Below are positions 1-7,668 of a stretch of 39,275 bases of DNA, one piece after another (position 1 is the first letter of the stretch; every line of letters begins with the position of its first letter). This DNA is from Bacilli bacterium (GTDB lineage Bacteria; Bacillota_I; Bacilli_A; RFN20; CAG-826). The position numbers and the translations under genes were made by a program. The stretch is from contig JALRKT010000003.1 of NCBI GenBank assembly GCA_023268805.1, positions 26,354-65,628 on the forward strand. The letters are read 5' to 3'. Below the pieces are notes generated by a model. That model saw only the letters and a program-made list of their open reading frames with translations. It searched no databases and was not told the origin of the DNA.

Positions 1-365
1 AATAGATTTTCAATAGCCCACGCGAATAACTGTTGGGCTTTGCCTTGTTGTTGATAATCCGGATGAATATAAAAGCGATGGAGAACGCCATAAGGGTCTT
101 CGTTTAACCATGCCCCTTCAAGGAGTTGATCATACGCCGGTTCATGCATGAGTAACGCCATACCACCTAAGACAAAACCATCCCGTTCAAGGACAACATA
201 CTGGCGATTTTTGATATCATTTTGAATGGTTTCTTTATTCGGTTCTCCGGATTGCCATTGACCACTTCCATGGAAAAAAAGCTGTTTCTTACAACGATTT
301 ATCCCCTCCATAATAGGGGGTAGATCCGAGGGGATTGCAATTCGAATGATTTCTTTTGACAACAT
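1..365 (-). CDS. GNAT family N-acetyltransferase (C-terminus cut by window edge)
   Basis: About 121 codons are visible from an ATG at 365-363 reading leftward without a stop, so the C-terminus lies outside the window. The translation begins MLSKEIIRIAIPSDLPPIME, the usual first strand and helix of a GNAT fold. Near the edge it reads LHRFYIHPDYQQQGKAQQLF, which matches GNAT motif A (strand beta4, then a Q/R-x-x-G-K/x-A acetyl-CoA pyrophosphate loop). The family transfers an acetyl group from acetyl-CoA to an amine; the substrate cannot be told. No Shine-Dalgarno is seen. A TATAAT hexamer on the minus strand (380-375) ends 9 nt before the ATG, suggesting a leaderless or nearly leaderless transcript. 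Confidence 0.8.
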   Translation of the reverse strand, partial: MLSKEIIRIAIPSDLPPIMEGINRCKKQLFFHGSGQWQSGEPNKETIQNDIKNRQYVVLERDGFVLGGMALLMHEPAYDQLLEGAWLNEDPYGVLHRFYIHPDYQQQGKAQQLFAWAIENL

Positions 366-374
366 CTAAAAAAT

Positions 375-382
375 ATTATACT
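375..382. promoter_or_regulatory. Overlapping divergent -10 elements
   Basis: The 8-mer ATTATACT contains TATACT on the plus strand (377-382) and TATAAT on the minus strand (380-375). The minus element serves the acetyltransferase. The plus element, with TTGACA at 356-361 (15-nt spacer, rather short), could drive the short RNA that ends at the terminator near 486. The same 8-mer in the other orientation is found at 22763-22770 between another divergent gene pair. Confidence 0.4.
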
Positions 383-388
383 CTTATG

Positions 389-486
389 TTGCTCGTGTTA
401 AGCAATGCTTAATATGTTCCAACTAATTTGCTGTTATGGCGTATGCCACTACAGAACATCCATTATCCCCCATAATGGATGTTTTT
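389..486 (+). ncRNA. Candidate small structured RNA or attenuator leader
   Basis: This gene-free stretch contains three successive inverted repeats. They are TTAAGC/GCTTAA (398-403 with 407-412), CTGT..TGGC gtat GCCA..ACAG (431-454), and a strong terminator hairpin (456-482) with a T tract. ATGTTC at 414-419 is also complementary to GAACAT at 454-459, which overlaps the terminator's 5' arm, so an alternative antiterminator-like pairing is possible. No plus-strand gene lies upstream of the terminator, so a short plus-strand transcript is the simplest explanation. No known RNA family was recognised. The first repeat could instead be a DNA operator for the divergent acetyltransferase. Confidence 0.4.
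456..486 (+). terminator. Rho-independent terminator
   Basis: ACATCCATTAT (456-466) pairs perfectly over 11 bp with ATAATGGATGT (472-482) around a five-C loop, and a T run follows (482-486, then ATTTTG). The T run is only on the plus-strand side, so it terminates rightward transcription, yet no rightward gene precedes it. Confidence 0.75.
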
Positions 487-500
487 ATTTTGTATATTCC

Positions 501-530
501 TTGATACTGTGGGTTTTTATCCCCTATGCT
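501..530 (+). promoter_or_regulatory. Promoter of the Rieske gene (leaderless arrangement)
   Basis: TTGATA at 501-506 and TATGCT at 525-530 are separated by 18 nt. The -10 ends 6 nt before the ATG at 537, so the predicted start point coincides with the start codon. No Shine-Dalgarno is present. Confidence 0.5.
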
Positions 531-536
531 TGAAAT

Positions 537-872
537 ATGAAAATACAATTAACAACGTTACAGCAATTACAATCCGAAAAAAAACTCCGTGTTTTGATTG
601 GCAAAACACCTTACTTAATTGTCTTAGTCGGTGAAAAACCATACATGATACCCGACACGTGTCCCCATCAAGATGCATCCCTCTACGAAGGTACCCTTCA
701 AGGAACTTGTGTGACGTGCCCGCTTCATAAAGCTACGTTTGATGTTGTAACAGGGGACATTGATGAGGTGAGTAAAATGCTTTATTTTGATTTTGGACCA
801 GAAAAAATCACCACCTATCCGTTAAGAATGGATGGTGATTCAATTTACGTCGATTGGCAAGAAACTATTTAA
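537..872 (+). CDS. Small Rieske [2Fe-2S] protein
   Basis: This 111-residue protein is essentially a single Rieske domain. Both cluster-binding motifs are intact: C42-P-H44 in TCPHQDASLYEG and C61-P-L-H64 in CPLHKATFDV, matching C-x-H and C-x-x-H. It has no signal peptide or membrane helix, so it is likely a soluble cytoplasmic electron carrier or the ferredoxin-type subunit of an oxygenase or reductase, like NirD or biphenyl-dioxygenase ferredoxins. No partner reductase or oxygenase lies nearby, so its redox partner is unknown. The start is set by the leaderless-type promoter. The 3' end overlaps the convergent gene at 865-1734 by 8 nt. Confidence 0.88.
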   Translation: MKIQLTTLQQLQSEKKLRVLIGKTPYLIVLVGEKPYMIPDTCPHQDASLYEGTLQGTCVTCPLHKATFDVVTGDIDEVSKMLYFDFGPEKITTYPLRMDGDSIYVDWQETI

Positions 873-1734
873 CTTTTAGTTGGGCTTTTAAAGCCGCGAT
901 TTCTTGGGCAACAAGCGTTTGAGCTTCGGCGCGCGTAATGAAATTCGTTTGGAATTTGGCTAATTCTTCGGCCACAATTCGTCGGATAAGATTAGGATCC
1001 ATCGCGGGTACCGCATACGGGTTGTAAGCAGGTTGACGGGCACCGGTGAGTTCTTCGGCTAACACTAATTTTACGAGTTCAGCCAATTGTAAATCTGAAT
1101 TGGATGTCGCTGGAGCTGGACTTGGCGCCGTAATTGGAGTGGCTTGAGCAAGTGGTTGTGCGGAAGCAGCTACCGATGATTCTAACGCTTGAGCTTTTGT
1201 TTTCTTAACTACGACTTTTTTAGGTTTACCGGCTTTAGCTAATCGACTAGGTGTTGAAAATAAACCTTGTAGAGTGACAATGCCAAAAAATAGAACCGGG
1301 ATGATCGTTAATGACCCTAATAAAAGAGCTGTTGGTAGACTTATAGTAACTTCGGATAATAAATATTTGTAAAATGCCAATCCGGTTGAAAAATAATCTG
1401 GGGCAACGAAGGCAATACCTAAACCTGCCACAATCAATGGACTTACAAAACTGAGTAATGCTTTGAAAATACGTCCTTGTTTTAATAATCGAATAAAAGT
1501 AAATAAACCCAGGACTAACCCAAGAATGAGGACGCCAGCATATACGTACAATCTTAATCCAAGGGTTAATGGATTAATAAATGATAATACATGGTCGATT
1601 GTCCCTGTTCCAAGAGCGATAAGTCTATCAAGCAAAGATTCAAACGCAAAATTATTGAGAGCACCATAACCGACAAAAATTCCCACCCATGCAAGGCCGA
1701 GTAAAACTAATAATAGATTGCCTAACTTTTTCAT
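865..1734 (-). CDS. Membrane protein with Ala/Pro linker and repeated helical tail
   Basis: This is a 289-residue protein I cannot assign to a family. The first ~160 residues hold about four hydrophobic segments (around residues 5-25, 55-83, 90-110 and 130-155). A basic stretch (KAGKPKKVVVKKTK, about residue 166) and an Ala/Pro-rich linker follow. The likely cytoplasmic tail (213-289) carries three short amphipathic helices of one pattern: LVKLVLAEEL, LIRRIVAEEL and AQTLVAQEI. Upstream is a conventional start, with an AAGGTGG ribosome site and an extended -10 (TGCTAAAAT, 1768-1760) about 25 nt before the ATG. It is convergent with the Rieske gene and 81 nt downstream of the glycosyltransferase gene. 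The tail repeats suggest protein-protein contact, which is inference only. Confidence 0.6.
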   Translation of the reverse strand: MKKLGNLLLVLLGLAWVGIFVGYGALNNFAFESLLDRLIALGTGTIDHVLSFINPLTLGLRLYVYAGVLILGLVLGLFTFIRLLKQGRIFKALLSFVSPLIVAGLGIAFVAPDYFSTGLAFYKYLLSEVTISLPTALLLGSLTIIPVLFFGIVTLQGLFSTPSRLAKAGKPKKVVVKKTKAQALESSVAASAQPLAQATPITAPSPAPATSNSDLQLAELVKLVLAEELTGARQPAYNPYAVPAMDPNLIRRIVAEELAKFQTNFITRAEAQTLVAQEIAALKAQLKVK

Positions 1735-1759
1735 ACAAAACCACCTTATTGTTAGTTGT

Positions 1760-1768
1760 ATTTTAGCA
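1760..1768 (-). promoter_or_regulatory. Extended -10 promoter for the 865-1734 gene
   Basis: TGCTAAAAT reads on the minus strand from 1768 to 1760, an extended -10 (TG-n-TAAAAT). It leaves a leader of about 18-20 nt that carries a Shine-Dalgarno, in contrast to the leaderless genes nearby. No clear -35 is seen. Confidence 0.45.
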
Positions 1769-1815
1769 TAAAAAGGTGTAAAGATAAGTAAATTTGATTA
1801 AAAATTCAAACATGA

Positions 1816-3021
1816 TTAATCGTGAAATTTAAGCGATGGGAGCGACACGTTTAATAGCGGTCGAATGAGTTGATAGTTTACATATGCTAAGAATAGTAAA
1901 TAGACTAATGCAACCTCTTCGTGTTTCACAATTTCAGTTCCAAATAAGAACGGTGTATACGCAAGTAAAGAGATAAACTGAGTGACCACAGGATAGATCC
2001 AAGCTTTCGGCATCATAAAGAGCAAAATGATACTCGTAATATCCGCGCCGAATAAATAGCGTTCATGCATCGCAGGTAAGAAAAAGTTCGCCATGAGGAC
2101 ACTCCAAAATGCTAAAGGAATGACCATCGATGCGGATAACTTGGTCTTTTGCATCGTCATCGTTAAAAAGACCACGCCCATCAAGGAAGCAAACACGGCA
2201 AAACCCATTCCACTTAAATCATCATAACGATTCGGTAACCATTGATATAAATTCGGCATATTGAGCGTTAAGGCTCGGTAATTTTCCGCTTGATTCACAT
2301 AAATTAAGGTAATGTCTAAAAACGATCGTCCTGCGATTAACGAAGGAATGGCGAGTCCGTAATAGACCACCGGAATAAGGAAGAAATAATGGAGTTTTCC
2401 ACGATATTTAAACCAGAAATAAAGAATGAAGACGGGGAGAAAGAAAATCGATTGAAGTTTAAACGACAACGCCACACCATACCAAAGCATGGAAGAAATC
2501 AATTTTTCTTTTTGTAAGTAATAGAGGGCGAATAAGGAAAAGGCGGTATAGCTTGCATCAATTTGTCCCCAATACGCACTATTGAGAATAACGGTAGGGA
2601 GAAAGAACGTTAATAAACCCGCTAAAACACCCCATTGATGACCATGCGTTTTATGAAGCAGTCGCACATTCAAATAAACAGCAACCACTAAAAGTAAGTC
2701 GAAAACAAGGGAGTAAAATTTTATCCCGAATAAAAAGGGATGATTCTCAGAGGCGGAAGGGAAATACGAAAGAATGGTTAACAAATACATATAAGGTGGT
2801 GTGTAATCGCCAATGGTAAAGCGCAACGAGGCAAACCCACCATTCTCGACAATTTGATTCATCCATGGACGAAGAAAACTTACGTAATCTCCGGAAATAA
2901 AGTACGACACATTCAAACGAACGATGATGCCAAAAAGAAGTAAAAAGCCGGCAATCACTTCAAATTGATAACGGTCAAGCCAGGATAAAAGTTTGGTAAT
3001 AAGATGTTGAAACTTCGTCAT
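1816..3021 (-). CDS. GT-C fold membrane glycosyltransferase
   Basis: This 401-residue protein has about 9-10 hydrophobic segments. After the first helix comes SGDYVSFLRPWMNQIVENGG with D45, then GDYTPPYMYLL. This is the acidic first-loop signature of GT-C polyprenyl-phosphate-sugar-dependent transferases (GT39/DUF2029-like). Such enzymes take a lipid-linked sugar and transfer it to a glycan or protein on the outer membrane face; donor and acceptor are not readable here. The ATG at 3021 has no Shine-Dalgarno, and a TATAAT (3035-3030) ends 8 nt before it, so the mRNA is predicted leaderless. The gene is divergent from the MATE exporter. A weak hairpin may follow the stop. Confidence 0.72.
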   Translation of the reverse strand: MTKFQHLITKLLSWLDRYQFEVIAGFLLLFGIIVRLNVSYFISGDYVSFLRPWMNQIVENGGFASLRFTIGDYTPPYMYLLTILSYFPSASENHPFLFGIKFYSLVFDLLLVVAVYLNVRLLHKTHGHQWGVLAGLLTFFLPTVILNSAYWGQIDASYTAFSLFALYYLQKEKLISSMLWYGVALSFKLQSIFFLPVFILYFWFKYRGKLHYFFLIPVVYYGLAIPSLIAGRSFLDITLIYVNQAENYRALTLNMPNLYQWLPNRYDDLSGMGFAVFASLMGVVFLTMTMQKTKLSASMVIPLAFWSVLMANFFLPAMHERYLFGADITSIILLFMMPKAWIYPVVTQFISLLAYTPFLFGTEIVKHEEVALVYLLFLAYVNYQLIRPLLNVSLPSLKFHD

Positions 3022-3029
3022 CGTTCTTT

Positions 3030-3035
3030 ATTATA
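3030..3035 (-). promoter_or_regulatory. -10 element of the GT-C gene
   Basis: TATAAT on the minus strand (3035-3030) ends 8 nt before the ATG. No -35 hexamer with normal spacing is evident. Confidence 0.45.
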
Positions 3036-3069
3036 GGCGATTTATCACGCCTTCGGGTGTTAAAATTTG

Positions 3070-3078
3070 TGCTACACT
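3070..3078 (+). promoter_or_regulatory. Extended -10 element of the MATE gene
   Basis: TGCTACACT (3070-3078) is an extended -10 (TG-n-TACACT) ending 9 nt before the ATG at 3088. The identical nonamer precedes the 5-formyl-THF cyclo-ligase gene at 30758-30766. Confidence 0.45.
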
Positions 3079-3087
3079 TGTGAAGTT

Positions 3088-4440
3088 ATGAATAAAAATG
3101 ATTTAACCCAAGGGTCGATTAAAGCCGCCATTCGCCGGATTGCCATTCCTTCTTCAATTGGATTCTTGTTTAATACATTATTTAACGTGGTCGATACCTT
3201 TTATGCAGGTCAACTTTCTGTCACTGCGTTAGCCGGTCTTACTGCTGCCTTCCCTATTTTTATTATCATTATCGCCTTAGCCAGTGGGGTTGGCACAGGA
3301 TCCACGGCATTAGCCGCGATTAGTCTCGGGAAAAAAGATCATCATGATTACCACAAACTTGCTAAAAACGCCCTCTTCTTCTCCTCTTTAATTGCGATCT
3401 TCCTCGTCGTTATGATGCCTTTTATCCTGCCTGTGCTTTTCTCCATTTCTGGTGCAGAAGGAGCCGTCTTAGATGCAGGTATCTCCTATATGTATATCAT
3501 CATGGGGGCTGCCATATTCCAAATTCTTAACTTTACCTTTAATGGTCTATTATCCGCTCAAGGCAATACCAAACCCTTTCGAAACTTTCTCATTATTGGT
3601 TTTTTATTAAATTTATTTCTTGATCCTTTATTCATCTTCGGTTGGTTTGGTTTACCCGAACTGGGCACAGCAGGGGTCGCTTTAGCAACCGTGGTCGTTC
3701 AAGCGTTAGGAACCTTGTATTTGGGATGGAGTTTCTTTCGTTCACCCTTATTTGATAAGCAACATTTTCGTGTAGTAAAAATTAATCAAGGAACGATGAA
3801 GGCATTATTGAAACAAGGCTTGCCTGTCTCGTTAAGTAATGCGACCATTGCCATTGGTATCTTTGTCATTCAATTTTTTATTTATCGTTATGGAAACGAC
3901 CAAACCCTCGCGGGCTATGGTGTCGCGGTTCGTATTGAACAAATTGCCTTATTACCAACCATTGGTCTTAACATTGCCACATTGGCCATCGCCGGACAAA
4001 ACTATGGGGCACAGTTGTATGCCCGTATCAGCCAAACCTACCGTCAGGCGATCAAATATGCGGTCATTCTATTAAGCATCGGTTTACTCATTTTATATCC
4101 CTTTGCGCCTCAATTCGTCGCTTTTTTTAACAATGATCCAAACGTCATAGCCGAGGGCGTGGGTTATCTTCGTATCGAAGGTCTCGCCATCTTTACGTAT
4201 TCGTTAATCGGGATTTCAACCAGTATTTTACAAGCGATTAAAAAACCTTACTTAGGCTTACTCATTGGCTTACTTCGTCAATTATCTCCGATTCTCGTCT
4301 TTTATGTTCTGGGTGATCTCCTCGGTCTAGGAATGAACGGAGTCTGGTGGGGGATTGTCATCGTCAATTATCTTGCCACGCTTCTAGCATGGGCATTAGT
4401 ATCTAAGTTGTTAAAACCCCTTTTGAAGTCTACACTTTAA
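3088..4440 (+). CDS. MATE-family multidrug/cation exporter
   Basis: This is a 450-residue protein with twelve hydrophobic segments in two repeated halves. Typical MATE features are the N-terminal IPSSIGFLFNTLFNVVDTFYAG segment (broken here: IPSSIGFLFN, then VVDTFYAG), ALAGLTAAFP, GLLSAQGNT in the first half and the matching TSILQAIKKP in the second. The family exports drugs or metabolites in exchange for Na+ or H+. An earlier in-frame TTG at 3067 was rejected because it lies upstream of or inside the predicted -10; ATG 3088 gives MNKNDLTQGSI, the usual start of this family. The gene is followed 13 nt later by the ADP-ribosylglycohydrolase-like gene, probably in one operon. Confidence 0.88.
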   Translation: MNKNDLTQGSIKAAIRRIAIPSSIGFLFNTLFNVVDTFYAGQLSVTALAGLTAAFPIFIIIIALASGVGTGSTALAAISLGKKDHHDYHKLAKNALFFSSLIAIFLVVMMPFILPVLFSISGAEGAVLDAGISYMYIIMGAAIFQILNFTFNGLLSAQGNTKPFRNFLIIGFLLNLFLDPLFIFGWFGLPELGTAGVALATVVVQALGTLYLGWSFFRSPLFDKQHFRVVKINQGTMKALLKQGLPVSLSNATIAIGIFVIQFFIYRYGNDQTLAGYGVAVRIEQIALLPTIGLNIATLAIAGQNYGAQLYARISQTYRQAIKYAVILLSIGLLILYPFAPQFVAFFNNDPNVIAEGVGYLRIEGLAIFTYSLIGISTSILQAIKKPYLGLLIGLLRQLSPILVFYVLGDLLGLGMNGVWWGIVIVNYLATLLAWALVSKLLKPLLKSTL

Positions 4441-4453
4441 AAGGAGGTTCCTT

Positions 4454-5332
4454 ATGAAAAAATACATTTTACCCGCGTTGACCGCTAATGCGGCAGGTTT
4501 AGGTATTCACTGGATTTATGATCCTGAATTTTTAAGACAAGAGGCAAAGAAAGCTTCTTTATTATGGCGAAAGCAAGATGCCGCTTTTTATGCTTCGGTT
4601 TCTCCTTCCTATTTTGCGTATCCTCATGCTGACATTGGGGATGTTTCAAGTCAAGGAATGATTCTATTTTGGCTTTACCGGGCGCTGAAAGAAAATCCCA
4701 ATCTTACCGTTGAAGGTTATCAAAAACTAATCCTCGATGCATTTCAACCAGGGGGTACCTATGTTGGTTATGCCGAAACATATATTTATAAACTTCTCTT
4801 CAATGCGACCTTAACTAAATTCAAGCGAACCGATACCCCGTTTGAAAACGATGATGATCATCTCGTGGGTTTTCTTCCTTTTCTTGTCACGCAAGAACTA
4901 GGTTTACCCACAGAAAAAGCTTTTGAATTAACGCAACTATTTTCTACGAAAGATGATTATCTGGGATTAATGAAGGTGCTAGAAATCGTCTTTCAACGTA
5001 TTCAAGAACCCGATTTAAAAACCGTCTTACTCGAAGCAGCGGCCATCGCGCCCAAACGCTTTCAAATCACCTTAAAAAAGGCAGTAGAGATGGATGATAC
5101 CGCTGCTTTTGTCAAAACGTATGCAGGGACCGCCTGTTCCATTCAACAAAGTATTCCGATTGTATTTCACCTGCTCCCCCGCGTGACATCCTTTGATGAC
5201 ATGCTTGAAAAGAATGCTTTGATTTCCGGAGCCATCTCGGAACGAGGGATGTTACTCGGTGCCTTGACGGCGCAACGCTTTGGTCTCCCAGCCGTTCATG
5301 AACAACGCCTTAGTCGAAAATTCTTTGAGTAA
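4454..5332 (+). CDS. ADP-ribosylglycohydrolase/J1-crystallin-like protein, probably catalytically degenerate
   Basis: The 292-residue protein starts with AAGLGIHWIYDPEFL, typical of the J1-crystallin branch of ADP-ribosylglycohydrolases. It keeps HADIGDVSSQG (residues 58-68) and an NDDDHLVGFLP segment (132-142). The C-terminal metal-binding motif, normally GGD-[NS]-x-x-R-G, reads SGAISERGMLLGAL (258-271), so its metal-ligand Asp is missing. Active members remove ADP-ribose from proteins or small molecules using two Mg2+ ions; this copy may bind ligand without hydrolysis or use a different site. A strong AAGGAGG site precedes ATG 4454. It is coupled to the MATE gene by a 13-nt gap. Confidence 0.68.
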   Translation: MKKYILPALTANAAGLGIHWIYDPEFLRQEAKKASLLWRKQDAAFYASVSPSYFAYPHADIGDVSSQGMILFWLYRALKENPNLTVEGYQKLILDAFQPGGTYVGYAETYIYKLLFNATLTKFKRTDTPFENDDDHLVGFLPFLVTQELGLPTEKAFELTQLFSTKDDYLGLMKVLEIVFQRIQEPDLKTVLLEAAAIAPKRFQITLKKAVEMDDTAAFVKTYAGTACSIQQSIPIVFHLLPRVTSFDDMLEKNALISGAISERGMLLGALTAQRFGLPAVHEQRLSRKFFE

Positions 5333-5392
5333 ATCATTTGAGATAGTCATTCGCTAAGTCCAAAATAGATAAGTATTACAAGGAGGTTTTTT

Positions 5393-6202
5393 ATGAAAAA
5401 AACATTTTTCTTACTCGCTTCTGTCGCTGCTTTAACCACTCTTGCCAGCTGTGGAGGTGAAGCCCCGCTTCGCGTCGCGATGGATTTACGCTATCCACCC
5501 TTTGAAACGGTGAATAGTGAAAATGCTCCAGAAGGTATTTCTGTGGACATTGCCTTAGCATTCGGTGAATTTTTAAACCGTGATGCAGAAATCGTCAATA
5601 CGAACTTTGCTGGCATCATTCCTGCGATTCAAGCCGAAGAAGTCGATATTGCAATTGCCAGTATGTCAATTACGGCGGCTCGTCAAGAAGTCGTGGATTT
5701 CTCAAATCCTTACTTCTACTTCAAAATTATTACGTTAGTGAACCAAGATTTTGCGGATGCAAATTCCTTAACGGAAGATTCCACCGTGGAAGATTTACTT
5801 GCGCTTGAAGATGCGTCCTTTGCCGGGATTGCCTCGCAAGTCTCTGCGACCATTCCTGCAAGTTATGGCAAAACCGTCACCGAATATCCTGACTTAGGCA
5901 CTGCGATTGAAAACGTCGCCCAAGGCACGGCGGATATCTTACTTATGTCGGCCTCCCCGGTTGTCAGTGGTTACAAAGCCAATCGTGAAACGACCATGGT
6001 TGTCTGGGATCCATGGGTCGCCAGTCCAATCGGGATGGCCGTTCAAAAAGGCAATACGGAACTTTTAGAACAAGCGAACGAGTTTATCGCAACCTTTGAT
6101 GATGAGGGTGGTTTGTACGATGTGCTCCGTGAAAAATATGACAGTGTCATTCTTGAACAACTTGAACGATACGGTTTAGATTTTTACATCACCGCCGAAT
6201 AA
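5393..6202 (+). CDS. Polar amino-acid ABC transporter, substrate-binding lipoprotein
   Basis: This 269-residue lipoprotein has signal peptide MKKTFFLLASVAALTTLASC, with lipobox Cys at residue 20. It then shows the SBP_bac_3 fold: LRVAMDLRYPPFETVN, GISVDIALAF, the IASMSITAARQEVVDFSNPYF signature (broken here: IASMSITAARQE, then VDFSNPYF), and a second lobe ending in a long C-terminal helix. Members bind polar or basic amino acids, or cystine, outside the cell; the exact ligand is unknown. The start has a perfect AAGGAGG site. It is followed by its permease (18-nt gap) and ATPase, forming one transporter operon. Confidence 0.9.
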   Translation: MKKTFFLLASVAALTTLASCGGEAPLRVAMDLRYPPFETVNSENAPEGISVDIALAFGEFLNRDAEIVNTNFAGIIPAIQAEEVDIAIASMSITAARQEVVDFSNPYFYFKIITLVNQDFADANSLTEDSTVEDLLALEDASFAGIASQVSATIPASYGKTVTEYPDLGTAIENVAQGTADILLMSASPVVSGYKANRETTMVVWDPWVASPIGMAVQKGNTELLEQANEFIATFDDEGGLYDVLREKYDSVILEQLERYGLDFYITAE

Positions 6203-6220
6203 GCGAGATTATATTAATAC

Positions 6221-6955
6221 ATGAAGAACAAAGTCCTTAATTATGTGCTTGCGACTGCAACCATTGTTAGCTTTGTTCTTTATGTTATTTTTGTTCGTGA
6301 TGCCGAGTTTACCCTTGACCGTTTAATTACGACATATAGTAGCTTATTACTAACGGGGTTTGGGAATACCATCCTCGTCTCCCTCATTACGTTAGTGGGA
6401 AGTTTGTTATTCGGTTTTATCCTTTATCTTCTTTCCATTTCCAAAATTCCTTACTTTGTTGCCATCGTCGATGTCTTTACTGAGGTTATTTACGGAACCC
6501 CATTACTGGTCATGATTGTCTTAATGGCGTTCCTTATTGGACCTGCATTTCGAAACTTTAACCGCCCCGTGATGGGTACCCTGGGTCTCATCCTTTATAT
6601 TTCTCCGTACATGAAAAATGTGTACCAATCTTCGTTTTCTTCGATCTCCAAAGACCAATATATGGCGATGGATTTATTTGGTTTTACTCCGATGCAACGG
6701 TATCGCTATCTCATTATTCCGCAAGTCATTCGTGTGCTCATGCCCCCTTTAATGAATAACTTTTCTCTCATCATCAAAGGGAGTGCCTTGCTTTATGTAC
6801 TGGCGTTCCCGGAACTGTATTACGTGATCAATGTCGCCCAAAGTCAAACCTTTTTATTTGTGGAAGGGTATATACTTTTATGGATGATGTATTTACTCAT
6901 TACCATTCCCTTATCGCAACTCACGAAATGGATTGAAAGAGTATTACGCACATGA
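6221..6955 (+). CDS. Polar amino-acid ABC transporter, permease
   Basis: This is a 244-residue HisM/GlnP-type permease with about five membrane helices. LLLTGFGNTILVSLITLVGS near residue 45 matches the conserved family start, and the EAA loop is seen as AMDLFGFTPMQRYRYLIIPQ (about residues 149-168). It lies between the binding protein and ATPase genes. Its TGA stop overlaps the ATPase start as ATGA (6952-6955), so translation is coupled. No clear Shine-Dalgarno is present; expression probably depends on readthrough from the binding protein gene. Confidence 0.9.
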   Translation: MKNKVLNYVLATATIVSFVLYVIFVRDAEFTLDRLITTYSSLLLTGFGNTILVSLITLVGSLLFGFILYLLSISKIPYFVAIVDVFTEVIYGTPLLVMIVLMAFLIGPAFRNFNRPVMGTLGLILYISPYMKNVYQSSFSSISKDQYMAMDLFGFTPMQRYRYLIIPQVIRVLMPPLMNNFSLIIKGSALLYVLAFPELYYVINVAQSQTFLFVEGYILLWMMYLLITIPLSQLTKWIERVLRT

Positions 6956-7656
6956 AATTATCCATTCAAAATCTTACCCACACCTATGACACAGATGTTT
7001 GTAAACAAATTCAATTTGAGCTAGAAGGGTATAATTCTATTGCCATCATTGGTGCCTCCGGTTCGGGTAAATCTACCCTACTTCGATTACTTTCTGGATT
7101 AGAAAAACCGACACAAGGAACGCTATCCGTGAATGGCTATGCCGTAGATGATGATTCCTACCGTAAGAAAATTGGCTTTGTTTTCCAACAACATAATTTA
7201 TTTCCCCATTTAACCCTTGAACGTAATATTTCCCTTATTCTAGAAAAAACACGTGGGGTAGACCCGGCAGAAGCTAAGCGCATCGCCCTCGAAAGTTTAG
7301 CTCTCGTTCAACTTTCCGACCAAACGTACAAACTCCCTAAGAATGTTTCGGGCGGTCAAGCGCAACGTGCATCCATCGCCCGTGCTTTTGCTTTAAATCC
7401 AGAACTCATTTTCTTAGATGAACCGACCTCAAGTCTTGATCCTGTTTTAACCTATGAGGTCTTGTCCGCGGTCAAAGAATTAAAGAAACTCGGCAAGAGT
7501 TTTGTTTTTGTGACCCACGTGATGAGTTTTGTCAAAGAATTCGCGGACTATGTCGTTTTTATGGATCAAGGCAAAATTATTGAACACGGTTTACCCAGTA
7601 TTTTAACAACCCCACAATCCAAAGAATTACAATTTTTCATTTCTCATATCATGTAA
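6952..7656 (+). CDS. Polar amino-acid ABC transporter, ATPase
   Basis: This is a 234-residue ABC ATPase of the GlnQ/HisP type. Walker A is GASGSGKST (34-42), the Q-loop is in FVFQQHNLFP, the signature is VSGGQAQRASIARA, Walker B is LIFLDEPTSSLD, and the switch His is in FVTHVM. All nucleotide-binding residues are intact. It powers the permease encoded just upstream, with which it shares an ATGA overlap. It ends 12 nt before the -35 of the groESL promoter. Confidence 0.9.
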   Translation: MKLSIQNLTHTYDTDVCKQIQFELEGYNSIAIIGASGSGKSTLLRLLSGLEKPTQGTLSVNGYAVDDDSYRKKIGFVFQQHNLFPHLTLERNISLILEKTRGVDPAEAKRIALESLALVQLSDQTYKLPKNVSGGQAQRASIARAFALNPELIFLDEPTSSLDPVLTYEVLSAVKELKKLGKSFVFVTHVMSFVKEFADYVVFMDQGKIIEHGLPSILTTPQSKELQFFISHIM

Positions 7657-7668
7657 TAAGTGTCCCTC

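Noticed and set aside
3067-3087. Longer N-terminus of the MATE protein from a TTG at 3067
   Set aside because: The extension lies on top of the predicted -10 and adds residues not seen in the family; ATG 3088 gives the usual start.
6953-6955. Possible use of TGA as tryptophan (genetic code 4), because the genome looks Mollicutes-like
   Set aside because: TGA ends the permease here and a CHR gene at 10173-10175 in good ATGA overlaps, and Trp residues are coded by TGG. The standard code applies.
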